Shown in pieces: positions 8,940 through 16,446 of a DNA stretch of 25,617 nucleotides. Origin of the DNA: DUZB01 sp964407525 (lineage in GTDB: Bacteria > Desulfobacterota > DSM-4660 > Desulfatiglandales > Desulfatiglandaceae). The notes beneath the pieces were generated by a model. That model did not search any database. It worked only from the letters and a program-made list of their open reading frames with translations, and was not told the DNA's origin. The stretch spans positions 1 to 25,617 of the forward strand of contig CAYOWC010000035.1 of assembly GCA_964407525.1 (NCBI GenBank). The letters are read 5' to 3'. The first letter of the stretch is position 1, and each line of letters begins with the position of its first letter. Made by a program: the position numbers and the translations under genes.

Positions 8940-10256
8940 ATGGGTAAACCGGTTGTATCGATCGTACATTATGAAAAAAACCAAGAATCAGTCCGCACAG
9001 CTGTAGAGCTGTGTGGAGGGCTGAATCACCTGCTCGCCAAAGCAAGAGTATTCATTAAACCCAATATCGTTTTCTGGACTCACAAGATCCCCTTTCCAAA
9101 ATGGGGAGTAATTACCACTTCCCGCATCATAGAAGAGATGGTAATTCTTTTAAAAGAAAAGGGTGTAGAAGAGATCACGATCGGCGAAGGTATGGTTATC
9201 ATGCCCAACGACCGGGAAACACCAGCCTTTGCTTTTGAAAGTCTCGGATATAATCTTCTGAAAAAACGTTACGGCGTCAAAACGATCAATGTCCATGAAC
9301 AAAAATTCCGTGAAGTGGACTTGGGAAACGGAGACACCCTTCATTTCAATACAGATATCTTAGACAGTGATTTCGTAATAGACATTCCTGTATTAAAAAC
9401 CCATGCACAGACGGTAGTCAGCCTCGGAATCAAGAACCTTAAAGGAATGATCGATATAAAATCCCGGAGAAAATGTCACAACGCAGACCCGGAGAAAGAT
9501 CTCAATTACTGGGTCAGCAAACTGGCAGACCCCATGCCCCCCATGCTCACCCTTCTGGACGGTATCTATACAACGGCCCGGGGGCCAAGTTTTGATGGAC
9601 GCGTCCGAAGGAATAATATCCTCGTGGCTTCGGCGGATGTACTATCGGCGGATCTGGTGGGGGCCATGATATTGGGTCATGAACCATCAGAAGTCCCGCA
9701 CCTGGTCCACGCGGCAAAAAATCGTAACAGACGCCCGGATCTGACAGACGTGGAAATTGTGGGGGAAGAGATTGAAAAAGTGGCCTCCCGTCATGAATCC
9801 ACCTTCCCGTACAGCGATGATACCCTTCCCCTTCCCATGGCTAGAATGGGAATCAAAGGCCTGACCTATCGCAAATACGATCTGACCATGTGCACCTATT
9901 GCTCAGGACTAAACGGTGTTGTGCTTGCAGCCGTTGCCGCAGCCTGGAACGGCCAACCGTGGGACGATGTGGAAGTGCTTACGGGAAAATCGATGGCGCC
10001 TTCCCCGGGCATGAAAAAGACCATTCTTTTTGGGAAGTGCATGTATCAAAAACATAAAGACAACCCGGATATTCAGGAGATGATTCCCATTAAGAGCTGT
10101 CCGCCAAAACCCGCGAGCATCATAAAAGCCTTTCACCAGGCCGGCATTGAAATCAACCCATCCATGATCGAAAATGCAGACATGGCTCCGGGATTTTTCA
10201 TGAAAAAATATGAGGGGAAACCGGAGTTTGAAGAAGGTCATTTTACCGTCATTTGA
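8940..10256 (+). CDS. DUF362 family protein
   Basis: A 438-residue soluble protein with the DUF362 pattern: FIKPN (38-42), ITIGEG (79-84), PVLKTH (150-155) and LGIKNLKG (162-169). The C-terminal third adds C318-x2-C321, C367 and C387 (in KSCPPKP). These four cysteines could bind a metal or an iron-sulfur cluster, although no standard ferredoxin motif is present. DUF362 proteins are common in anaerobes and their reaction is not firmly established, so I assign no function. The ATG at 8940 follows AGAGGAC about 10 bases upstream. It is first in a unit with the RNase D gene, nine bases downstream, and is preceded by a near-consensus promoter. Confidence 0.85.
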   Translation: MGKPVVSIVHYEKNQESVRTAVELCGGLNHLLAKARVFIKPNIVFWTHKIPFPKWGVITTSRIIEEMVILLKEKGVEEITIGEGMVIMPNDRETPAFAFESLGYNLLKKRYGVKTINVHEQKFREVDLGNGDTLHFNTDILDSDFVIDIPVLKTHAQTVVSLGIKNLKGMIDIKSRRKCHNADPEKDLNYWVSKLADPMPPMLTLLDGIYTTARGPSFDGRVRRNNILVASADVLSADLVGAMILGHEPSEVPHLVHAAKNRNRRPDLTDVEIVGEEIEKVASRHESTFPYSDDTLPLPMARMGIKGLTYRKYDLTMCTYCSGLNGVVLAAVAAAWNGQPWDDVEVLTGKSMAPSPGMKKTILFGKCMYQKHKDNPDIQEMIPIKSCPPKPASIIKAFHQAGIEINPSMIENADMAPGFFMKKYEGKPEFEEGHFTVI

Positions 10257-10265
10257 GCAGGGAAG

Positions 10266-11513
10266 ATGTTTCTCACAAGAGGTCTCCCGCAGAGACGCAA
10301 AGACGCAAAGACGCAGAGAATAAGAAAAGCACAAACCCTAAACCCAAATAAAGAGCACGAGGAAAAAACTATTACTACCCATACGGAATATACGTTCATT
10401 GAAAACAAGGCGGATCTTGAAAAAGCAGCCATGGAACTTGAGGGCCATCCGGAGATCGGCGTGGATCTTGAGGGGGATTCCATGTTCCATTATCAAGAGA
10501 AAGTCTGCCTGTTTCAAATTGCCAGCCCTTCCTCGAATTTTCTTATTGACCCTCTCGCTGTAAAGGACCTTTCACCGTTGGCCCCTGTTTTTGCTGACAA
10601 AAAGGTCAAAAAAATTCTTCATGGGGCCGATTACGACATTCGTTCCCTGTACAGGGATTTCACCATTGAGGTGAATTCCCTTTTTGACACACAGATCGCC
10701 GCACGCTTTCTCGGTATGAAGGAAACCGGCCTTGCCAGCCTGCTCCTTAAAAAATTCGATGTTGTCAGCGACAAAAGGTTCCAGAAAAAGGACTGGTCCC
10801 GGAGACCCCTTCCGGAGCCCATGCTTGATTATGCCGTTCAGGACATCTGTTATCTCCTCCCCCTGGCCCACATTCTTACGCAGGAATTGATAGAAAAAAA
10901 TCTTCTTTTCTGCGTGGAGGAAGAATGTAGACTATTGACCGGGGTCCGACCAAATTCATCCAAGAAAAAGCCGCTTTTCCTGAATTTTAAAGGCGCATCA
11001 AAACTGGATCCCCGAGATCTTGCTGTTTTGGAAAAAATTCTGTGCATGCGTGATGAAATAGCTAAACGGAGAGACTGTCCCCATTTCAAAGTGCTTGGAA
11101 ATAAGCCTATCTTTGAAATTACAAGATTCAAACCCTTGAATAAGAGGGATCTTTCAAACATTCAGGGGCTCAGTCCCAAATTAATCAGCCTGATGGGAGA
11201 CGAAATCGTTGAAAAGGTCAAGGAAGGATTTGAACTTCCAAGCAGCAAGCTCGAGACATTCCCGAGAAAGGTCGTAAAGCGACTGAGGGCAAAGGAAACA
11301 TCCAGAATAAAGGCATTGAAAAAATGGCGGGAGCGATTAGGCCAAAAACGCGGGCTTGATCCGTCTCTGATTTGCACCAACGCCCAAATACAGGCGCTTG
11401 CCATAGCAAACCCGAAGGAGCCTGAAGAGATGAAAGGTCTTCAGGAGATCAGAAAATGGCAGGTAGAACTCTTTGGCCCCGGTATCTGTCATGTCCTTCA
11501 AGATACCGTTTGA
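10266..11513 (+). CDS. rnd: Ribonuclease D (DEDD 3'-5' exoribonuclease with HRDC domain)
   Basis: A 415-residue protein with the DEDD catalytic set: D67 and E69 in GVDLEGD, D124 in HGADYDIRSL, and Y189/D193 in DYAVQDICYL. It degrades RNA from the 3' end and is classically involved in tRNA 3' maturation. An HRDC-type region follows (about 250-330: DLAVLEKILCMRDEIAKRR) and then a basic tail. The first 35 residues are odd. Residues 8-22 are encoded by a GACGCAAA repeat, and RNase D homology starts only near residue 40. The ATG at 10266 has an AGGGA three to four bases upstream. No ATG, GTG or TTG lies between it and the catalytic domain, though an ATT at 10371 behind a GAGG is a possible rare start. 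It follows the DUF362 gene by nine bases and converges on a helicase gene with one base between stops. Confidence 0.9.
   Translation: MFLTRGLPQRRKDAKTQRIRKAQTLNPNKEHEEKTITTHTEYTFIENKADLEKAAMELEGHPEIGVDLEGDSMFHYQEKVCLFQIASPSSNFLIDPLAVKDLSPLAPVFADKKVKKILHGADYDIRSLYRDFTIEVNSLFDTQIAARFLGMKETGLASLLLKKFDVVSDKRFQKKDWSRRPLPEPMLDYAVQDICYLLPLAHILTQELIEKNLLFCVEEECRLLTGVRPNSSKKKPLFLNFKGASKLDPRDLAVLEKILCMRDEIAKRRDCPHFKVLGNKPIFEITRFKPLNKRDLSNIQGLSPKLISLMGDEIVEKVKEGFELPSSKLETFPRKVVKRLRAKETSRIKALKKWRERLGQKRGLDPSLICTNAQIQALAIANPKEPEEMKGLQEIRKWQVELFGPGICHVLQDTV
10281..10320 (+). repeat. GACGCAAA tandem repeat (interspersed-element type)
   Basis: Three consecutive 8-base units (GACGCAAA, GACGCAAA, GACGCAGA; 10294-10317) lie within a CCGCAGAGACGCAAAG-type sequence. 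I recall such sequences as a common interspersed repeat in many environmental bacterial genomes. It lies inside the annotated reading frame of RNase D and encodes part of its unusual basic N-terminus. Confidence 0.6.
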
Positions 11514-11514
11514 A

Positions 11515-14208
11515 TCAGGGTATATAGACAGGTTCCCTCATTATGCTTTCAATGCCCTTGAAAGCAACTGCGGAGATTTCCGGGTGGGTGTCTTTCAAAG
11601 CTGCGATCTGCCTGAGGTGATCTGCCGTCCTCATAATCAGGGAAGCCATGTCCCCCTCACTCACATGCACGGTAACGATCAGTTCCTCCCATGACATCCC
11701 TTTTGCCCACAAGTAGACAGCCGCTGCAGGCCAGTACAATACAGGGGGGCCCTGAAAGCCCCTGTTCGATTTCAATTCCCTGATCTCAATAATTTTTTCC
11801 TGAATTACACCAAACGTATCCTCCATGGGACGCAAATCCTGTTCTCCCGCGAGGATCTCCACATCCTGGCCCCTGTCCCAGACAAACGGCGCAAGGCCTC
11901 CCGCCAGATTTTCCGGGGGGATATTTTCAAACGCCCCCGTTCTGATGGCTTCGGCTATGAGAAGAGGCTGATCCAGTCTGAGATTAGATGCCCACCTTCC
12001 ATCGACAGTCAACGTGCCATGTTCATCTGCAAAATCGGTTTCTTTGAGAAAACGTAAATGTCGCTTGAAACTGTACCACAACCAACTGCCGGACCCCTCC
12101 ATTCTGGCGATGACGGACTTAAATTCCTCCACGATTCGCAGAATTCTGTTTTTCTTTTCCGCGTGGCAGATGCTTTTATGGGGACATTCTTCACAGGGCA
12201 GTGAAGCAATCCTTTCTTTCAGGCGACACGATTCATCATCTTCAGGAAAGGCTTCAGAGGGAGCATCCCCCACCGGTCTCAGATCTTCCAATACAATCTC
12301 GTCAAAAATGCGATCCAGCTTATCCCTTGAATAATCCTCGGGAATACGCACGATCTGATCAAAAACAACCTGGATCTGATTGAGATCTACCCTTTTCAAT
12401 TTAAGTTTTCGTTTTTTCCCGGGGTCTTTTTTCAGGATGTTGTGGGAAGCGCATATCTGCCTTCCCCTGTCGAAATAGGTCTTAAAAACCATGTAAACTT
12501 TATTGTTTTTATGAAGGAAAAGCCTTCCCGGCGTCAAGACCGTCCCATTGCTCTCTTGGTGTTCCCGAAACCTGGAAACCTGACGCGCTTCCACGCCTCG
12601 GATCAGGGACGATCGAATCATCATGTGGTCATAGACCTCCCCGGGATCATCCTTGTTGCATCGAGCTTCCGGCAGGAGTTTTTCGATCTTTGAGATGAGG
12701 TCGTCACATCTGTCTTCCAGTTCAGGGTTCAATCCCCCATACTGGTAAGCGGCAAAAGAGTGTTTCAGAAGATCTTTTATCTCTATGGGGGTATGGGAAA
12801 GAAGAAGGTTCAGCGTCATGGAAAAATTAATATGGATCTGGCTCGAAACAGGATCAGGGGAAGCATCTTCCAATCTCTGCACCAACTTGGGCTTCAGATA
12901 GGGACCCGGTATGGTCAATGCAAAACCGATATTGTCCTTTCCCCTCCTGCCTGCCCTGCCAATCATCTGGTGGAGATCAACCACCGACAAATCGACGAAT
13001 TCATGACCATTATAACGATCGCTCTGAAGTAAAGCCACGGTTCGTGCGGGAAAATTAACTCCAGCCGCCACAGTGGATGTACAGAAAATGGCTTCAAGGA
13101 GCCCCTGATTCATCAATTTTTCAATGAGCATCTTCCAATAGGGAAGCTGTCCCCCGTGGTGAGAACCAACCAGGGATTCCAGCAGGTATTCGATCTGCCG
13201 GTGTTCTTTCAGATGGGGATATTCCACCAGAAAAGACCGCAATACCGCCTTGATTTTTCTTTTTTGCCCATCCTTTTTGCTTGGCTGGCAGGTAAGAATT
13301 GCATTATCGCAATCCGCTCTGGATTTGAGGAAAAAGATGGCTGGAAGAAGATCAAGCTCTCTGAGGCATTTCAGCATTTTTCCATAATCGGGCGCACCGT
13401 GTCGGCCCCTGGCATTGGAACTTTCCGCGAGGAAATTCTTTACCTTGGGGTCGAGCCCTTTGGCGCTCCCTAATGGAACCACGAGACCGTCCGGGAACAG
13501 AAAAAGCGTCTTCAGGGGAACCGGCCTTATATGGCTCTGAATCACCCTGTTCGAAGTGCCCCTGATTTTTCCCAACCAGGCGCACACGTCGTGCGGGTTT
13601 GATATGGTGGCGGAAAGGAGCAGGAGTTTCACCCTCGACGGCAAATAGATCATCACTTCTTCCCACACCACACCCCGGTCAGGATCGTTCAGATAATGCG
13701 CTTCGTCAAGGATGACGAGATCCGTTCGAATGTTCACCCCTTTGTGCATGGCATCGTAGAGCTGGTTGCGCAGGATCTCCGTGGTACCCACAATAACCGG
13801 TGCGTCTTGATTTTCCTTCCTGTCGCCGGTAATAATGCCGCAATTTTCAGGACCGAACTCGCGGGCGAATTGCTGATAGATGGAATTGGAAAGGGCCTTG
13901 AGAGGGGACGCGTACCATACCCGCATATTCCTTGCGAGGTACTCATATATGGAATGGGAGGCAATCCAGGTCTTTCCTGATCCGGTTGGGGCAGTCACCA
14001 GGACATCATGATCCATGGCTGCTTCAACAGCCTCAACTTGAAACGGATCGGGGATGAAAGCGGTTTTCGCAGGAACACCGATTTGCTGAAAAAAAGGCTT
14101 GAGTACCGGGTCTATCCTGGGTTTTGAATAATCTGGCTCTTCTCGGAAACGATCTTTTTTTCCGGAACGCGATGATTTTGGTCGACGATAATATTTTTTT
14201 CGGGTCAC
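11515..14208 (-). CDS. Ski2/Mtr4/HelY-like DExH RNA helicase with DSHCT-like end
   Basis: An 897-residue superfamily 2 helicase. Motifs in order are Q-motif region DPFQ (54-57), Walker A APTGSGKT (73-80), SPLKALSN (101-108), TTEILRNQL (142-150), DEAH (168-171), SAT (199-201) and QMIGRAGRRG (about 415-424). A Cys cluster CEECPHKSIC lies near 669-680, comparable to the Cys-rich spot of mycobacterial HelY. The last 100 residues (YLWAKGMSWEELI, then SEGDMASLIMRTADHLRQIA) resemble the DSHCT domain of Mtr4/Ski2. The family unwinds RNA to feed exonucleases; that role is inferred here. Start is GTG with AAGGA about five bases upstream. It lies 131 bases downstream of the acyl-CoA dehydrogenase and faces RNase D tail to tail. 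Confidence 0.9.
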   Translation of the reverse strand: MTRKKYYRRPKSSRSGKKDRFREEPDYSKPRIDPVLKPFFQQIGVPAKTAFIPDPFQVEAVEAAMDHDVLVTAPTGSGKTWIASHSIYEYLARNMRVWYASPLKALSNSIYQQFAREFGPENCGIITGDRKENQDAPVIVGTTEILRNQLYDAMHKGVNIRTDLVILDEAHYLNDPDRGVVWEEVMIYLPSRVKLLLLSATISNPHDVCAWLGKIRGTSNRVIQSHIRPVPLKTLFLFPDGLVVPLGSAKGLDPKVKNFLAESSNARGRHGAPDYGKMLKCLRELDLLPAIFFLKSRADCDNAILTCQPSKKDGQKRKIKAVLRSFLVEYPHLKEHRQIEYLLESLVGSHHGGQLPYWKMLIEKLMNQGLLEAIFCTSTVAAGVNFPARTVALLQSDRYNGHEFVDLSVVDLHQMIGRAGRRGKDNIGFALTIPGPYLKPKLVQRLEDASPDPVSSQIHINFSMTLNLLLSHTPIEIKDLLKHSFAAYQYGGLNPELEDRCDDLISKIEKLLPEARCNKDDPGEVYDHMMIRSSLIRGVEARQVSRFREHQESNGTVLTPGRLFLHKNNKVYMVFKTYFDRGRQICASHNILKKDPGKKRKLKLKRVDLNQIQVVFDQIVRIPEDYSRDKLDRIFDEIVLEDLRPVGDAPSEAFPEDDESCRLKERIASLPCEECPHKSICHAEKKNRILRIVEEFKSVIARMEGSGSWLWYSFKRHLRFLKETDFADEHGTLTVDGRWASNLRLDQPLLIAEAIRTGAFENIPPENLAGGLAPFVWDRGQDVEILAGEQDLRPMEDTFGVIQEKIIEIRELKSNRGFQGPPVLYWPAAAVYLWAKGMSWEELIVTVHVSEGDMASLIMRTADHLRQIAALKDTHPEISAVAFKGIESIMREPVYIP

Positions 14209-14237
14209 TGAATCCTTATAACTTTCTTCCCTTAATA

Positions 14238-14267
14238 GAGCAATTAGACGTTAGGCTAATGGCTGAG
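14238..14267. repeat. Half-site of the TTAGCC/GCTAAT palindromic repeat family
   Basis: The run GAGCAATTAGACGTTAGGCT continuing AATGGCTGAG resembles the arms of the 4447-4626 element (AGCAATTAG, then a GTTAG/GGCTAA core). It lies in the 131-base gap between the acyl-CoA dehydrogenase and helicase genes. Only one arm is evident. Confidence 0.45.
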
Positions 14268-14339
14268 TTTAGATTGAAGACGCTAAATGCAACTGCCTGC
14301 ACAACAGGTGCACCCGAATCTTCCATTTTCTTTGACGGG

Positions 14340-15959
14340 CTACCTCACCAGCTCCGCCGAGATCAAATCCATGTCCTGGAGGTAGTCCTTCATTACGGCA
14401 TCCACAGGAAGTGCCTGTACCACTTCGATGATTTCAGGAACAATCACACTGCAACCCTGCCCTATTTTCAGGCTGTTAAAATAAATCTTTTCCACCGTTT
14501 CCCTTACAAATAATCTCGCAGCCCCTTTCAAAAAATCCGGTGTACGAGCCTGCCCTTCCTGATGAACAGCTGCCTTGTGGCAGAGGGCCTTGGCGGTCTC
14601 CGCCCAGGTCATCATATCGGCCAGGAGAAACATCACGTGCTGGGACTTTGTGAGCTTGTTTGCGCGTGTCTTTAAAATGACGGTATTCATGGCGGTAATT
14701 GCTCCAGCCAGGGCAGGTCCTCCTGTTTCCACGGAGAGCTCGTTGAGCCTGTCCGCCATTTCCTTATAAAAGCCGCCTTTGGATCGCACAGTAGATCTCA
14801 GACGGAACATGGCAATGATACTTCTCTGGATTTCGCTCGTCCCTTCGTAGATGGTCAAAATTTTCACATCCCGCTTAATTTTTTCCACCTCGTATTCCTT
14901 GATATAGCCGTAACCACCGAATGCCTGAATGGCATCGTTGGCCATGGCATCACCCGCCTCCGTGGCAAAATATTTTGCGATGGAACCTTCCACCTGCAGG
15001 TCTTCCTCGTCGGTATCAAGCCTTCTTGCCACTTCTTCAATATACGCACGGGCCGCTTCAAGCCGCACCGCGTTCGGGACCAAAAGCCTGTGGGTGTACC
15101 CCTGTTTCTCGGCAAGGGTAGTGCCGAATTGAATTCGTTCCTTGGAATATTTAATGGAACGTTCCAGGGCGGCCACGCCACCCCCGAGGCCGAATGTAGC
15201 CACCATAAGCCGTGTGTATCCAAATACCTCATTAGCCTGTTTCAATCCCTGGCCTTCAACACCTCCCAGGAGGTCTTCGACAGGGATAAAAAGATCTTCC
15301 AGGGTCAGGGGACAGGTATCCGATGCGCGAATCCCGTGTTTGTCCTCATGTTTTCCCGGGATAAGTCCCTCCGTACCGCCTTCCACAACGAAAAAGGAAG
15401 GTCCATCCGGTGCTTCGGCAAGAATAGTATAGAGTTGCGCTACGCCCCCGTTGGTAATGAACTGTTTCTGCCCGTTGAGCTTGTACCCTTTGATTTCACC
15501 CTTGTCATTCAACACCCGCTCGGCCTTTGTTTTCAAGGCCTGAACATTGGACCCGGCCTCAGGCTCTGTGACGCCATAAGCAACCACCAGACCCTCTTCC
15601 GCGATTTTTGTAATGTACTTTTGCTGCTGTTCAGGCGTACCGCCGACACGCAGGGGGTCCATTCCGAGGCATATGGCCAAAAAAGATGTGGCCACGGCAA
15701 GGTCCATTTTGGCCATTCTTTCCGACACGATGGAGATCTCTGTTGCGCCTGCGCCCAATCCGCCAAATTCCTCGGGGATAAAAATGAGATGAAGGGCAAT
15801 ATCAGGTCCTAACATGAACCGGATCAGTTCTTCCGGAAATTCCCCCACCCTGTCCATTTCCAGTTTGGTTTCCAGGGGAAGTTTTTCCCTCTCGAGTTTT
15901 TCTATGGTATCAAGTACCATAGACAATATTTCCGGATCCATTTTTCCCTGTTCAGTCAT
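14340..15959 (-). CDS. Acyl-CoA dehydrogenase with C-terminal extension
   Basis: A protein of 539 residues from the ATG at 15959, or 545 from an ATG at 15977. The flavin-dependent core has GVTEPEAGSN, KQFITNGG and GGYGYIKEYEVEKIKRD. It ends in IYEGTSEIQR, whose Glu (about residue 371 here) sits at the catalytic-base position of medium-chain enzymes. It oxidises an acyl-CoA to the enoyl-CoA and passes electrons to ETF. About 150 residues follow this motif, far more than in the usual 380-residue enzyme and reminiscent of the extra C-terminal domain of very-long-chain (VLCAD/ACAD9-type) enzymes. I prefer the 15959 start because GGAGGG lies 10 bases before it, whereas the 15977 ATG has only a weak site. 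A near-consensus promoter lies just upstream. Chain length and natural substrate are unknown. Confidence 0.92.
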   Translation of the reverse strand: MTEQGKMDPEILSMVLDTIEKLEREKLPLETKLEMDRVGEFPEELIRFMLGPDIALHLIFIPEEFGGLGAGATEISIVSERMAKMDLAVATSFLAICLGMDPLRVGGTPEQQQKYITKIAEEGLVVAYGVTEPEAGSNVQALKTKAERVLNDKGEIKGYKLNGQKQFITNGGVAQLYTILAEAPDGPSFFVVEGGTEGLIPGKHEDKHGIRASDTCPLTLEDLFIPVEDLLGGVEGQGLKQANEVFGYTRLMVATFGLGGGVAALERSIKYSKERIQFGTTLAEKQGYTHRLLVPNAVRLEAARAYIEEVARRLDTDEEDLQVEGSIAKYFATEAGDAMANDAIQAFGGYGYIKEYEVEKIKRDVKILTIYEGTSEIQRSIIAMFRLRSTVRSKGGFYKEMADRLNELSVETGGPALAGAITAMNTVILKTRANKLTKSQHVMFLLADMMTWAETAKALCHKAAVHQEGQARTPDFLKGAARLFVRETVEKIYFNSLKIGQGCSVIVPEIIEVVQALPVDAVMKDYLQDMDLISAELVR

Positions 15960-16029
15960 TTTCCCTACACCCTCCATATTCTGCTCACTTTAAGTGGGTT
16001 TGTTTTCTAGCCTCTTTTCTTACCCTCTT

Positions 16030-16058
16030 ATTATCGCCCCTCAAGCCCCTTACGTCAA
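16030..16058 (-). promoter_or_regulatory. Sigma-70-type promoter for acyl-CoA dehydrogenase
   Basis: On the minus strand TTGACG (16058-16053) and GATAAT (16035-16030) are separated by exactly 17 bases, a 5/6 match at each box. Transcription would start near 16023 and give a leader of about 60 bases. The -10 hexamer is the same as that of the DUF362 promoter. Confidence 0.72.
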
Positions 16059-16104
16059 GTTGAAAAACCCGGTTCCACGGTCATCCTCAATCAAAATGAG
16101 AGTT

Positions 16105-16270
16105 ACCATGAAGGGCATGAAGAACATGAAGGGTTTGAAGGTTAAAGCTCCTGAATCTTCGTTTCATCTGAAACAAACATCAAATTTCTTTAAAATATAG
16201 ATAGTTATATTTATATTTCAATCATTTAATTCACTTACGCTTTCTTCATGCCCTTCATGTTTTTCATGGT
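16105..16270. repeat. Inverted-repeat element built of CATGAAGGG-type 9-mers
   Basis: The left arm has three tandem 9-mers, CATGAAGGG, CATGAAGAA and CATGAAGGG (16107-16133). The right arm, read on the other strand, has CATGAAAAA, CATGAAGGG and CATGAAGAA (16269-16244). Both arms begin ACCATGAA. The AT-rich interior of about 110 bases holds a small hairpin (GTTTC/GAAAC, 16161-16174). The layout resembles a non-autonomous palindromic element. It sits between divergent promoters of the acyl-CoA dehydrogenase and the peptide-transport operon. Confidence 0.7.
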
Positions 16271-16341
16271 GAATTCTTTCTATCCTAAACACAGACAATC
16301 CCAGTTAAATCTTCTAAATTGTTCTTGACCCGGCTTTTCCC

Positions 16342-16370
16342 TTGACATTGTTTCCTTCCACAATTATTGA
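16342..16370 (+). promoter_or_regulatory. Candidate promoter for the peptide importer operon
   Basis: A perfect -35 TTGACA (16342-16347) is followed after 17 bases by TATTGA (16365-16370, 3/6), about 75 bases before the binding-protein start. The -35 is strong and the -10 weak, which suits a regulated promoter but is not proof. Confidence 0.4.
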
Positions 16371-16446
16371 GAAATCATGCCCTCGTAATCCGGGGCTTGG
16401 ATGATTTCTGGTAAACCAAGGAATATTGAATGGCCATGTATTCGAA

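Noticed and set aside
10238..10483. Small minus-strand frame with a LCVFASLRLCG-type sequence
   Set aside because: This is the translation of the GACGCAAA interspersed repeat, a common source of spurious predicted proteins.
15090..15812. 240-codon open frame on the plus strand
   Set aside because: It is antisense to the acyl-CoA dehydrogenase core and looks like a shadow frame.
15994..16200. 68-codon plus-strand frame rich in MKGMKNMKG
   Set aside because: It is produced by the CATGAAGGG 9-mer repeats and has no ribosome site.
16105..16270. CRISPR array
   Set aside because: The units are 9 bases, contiguous and without spacers, and no cas gene is present.
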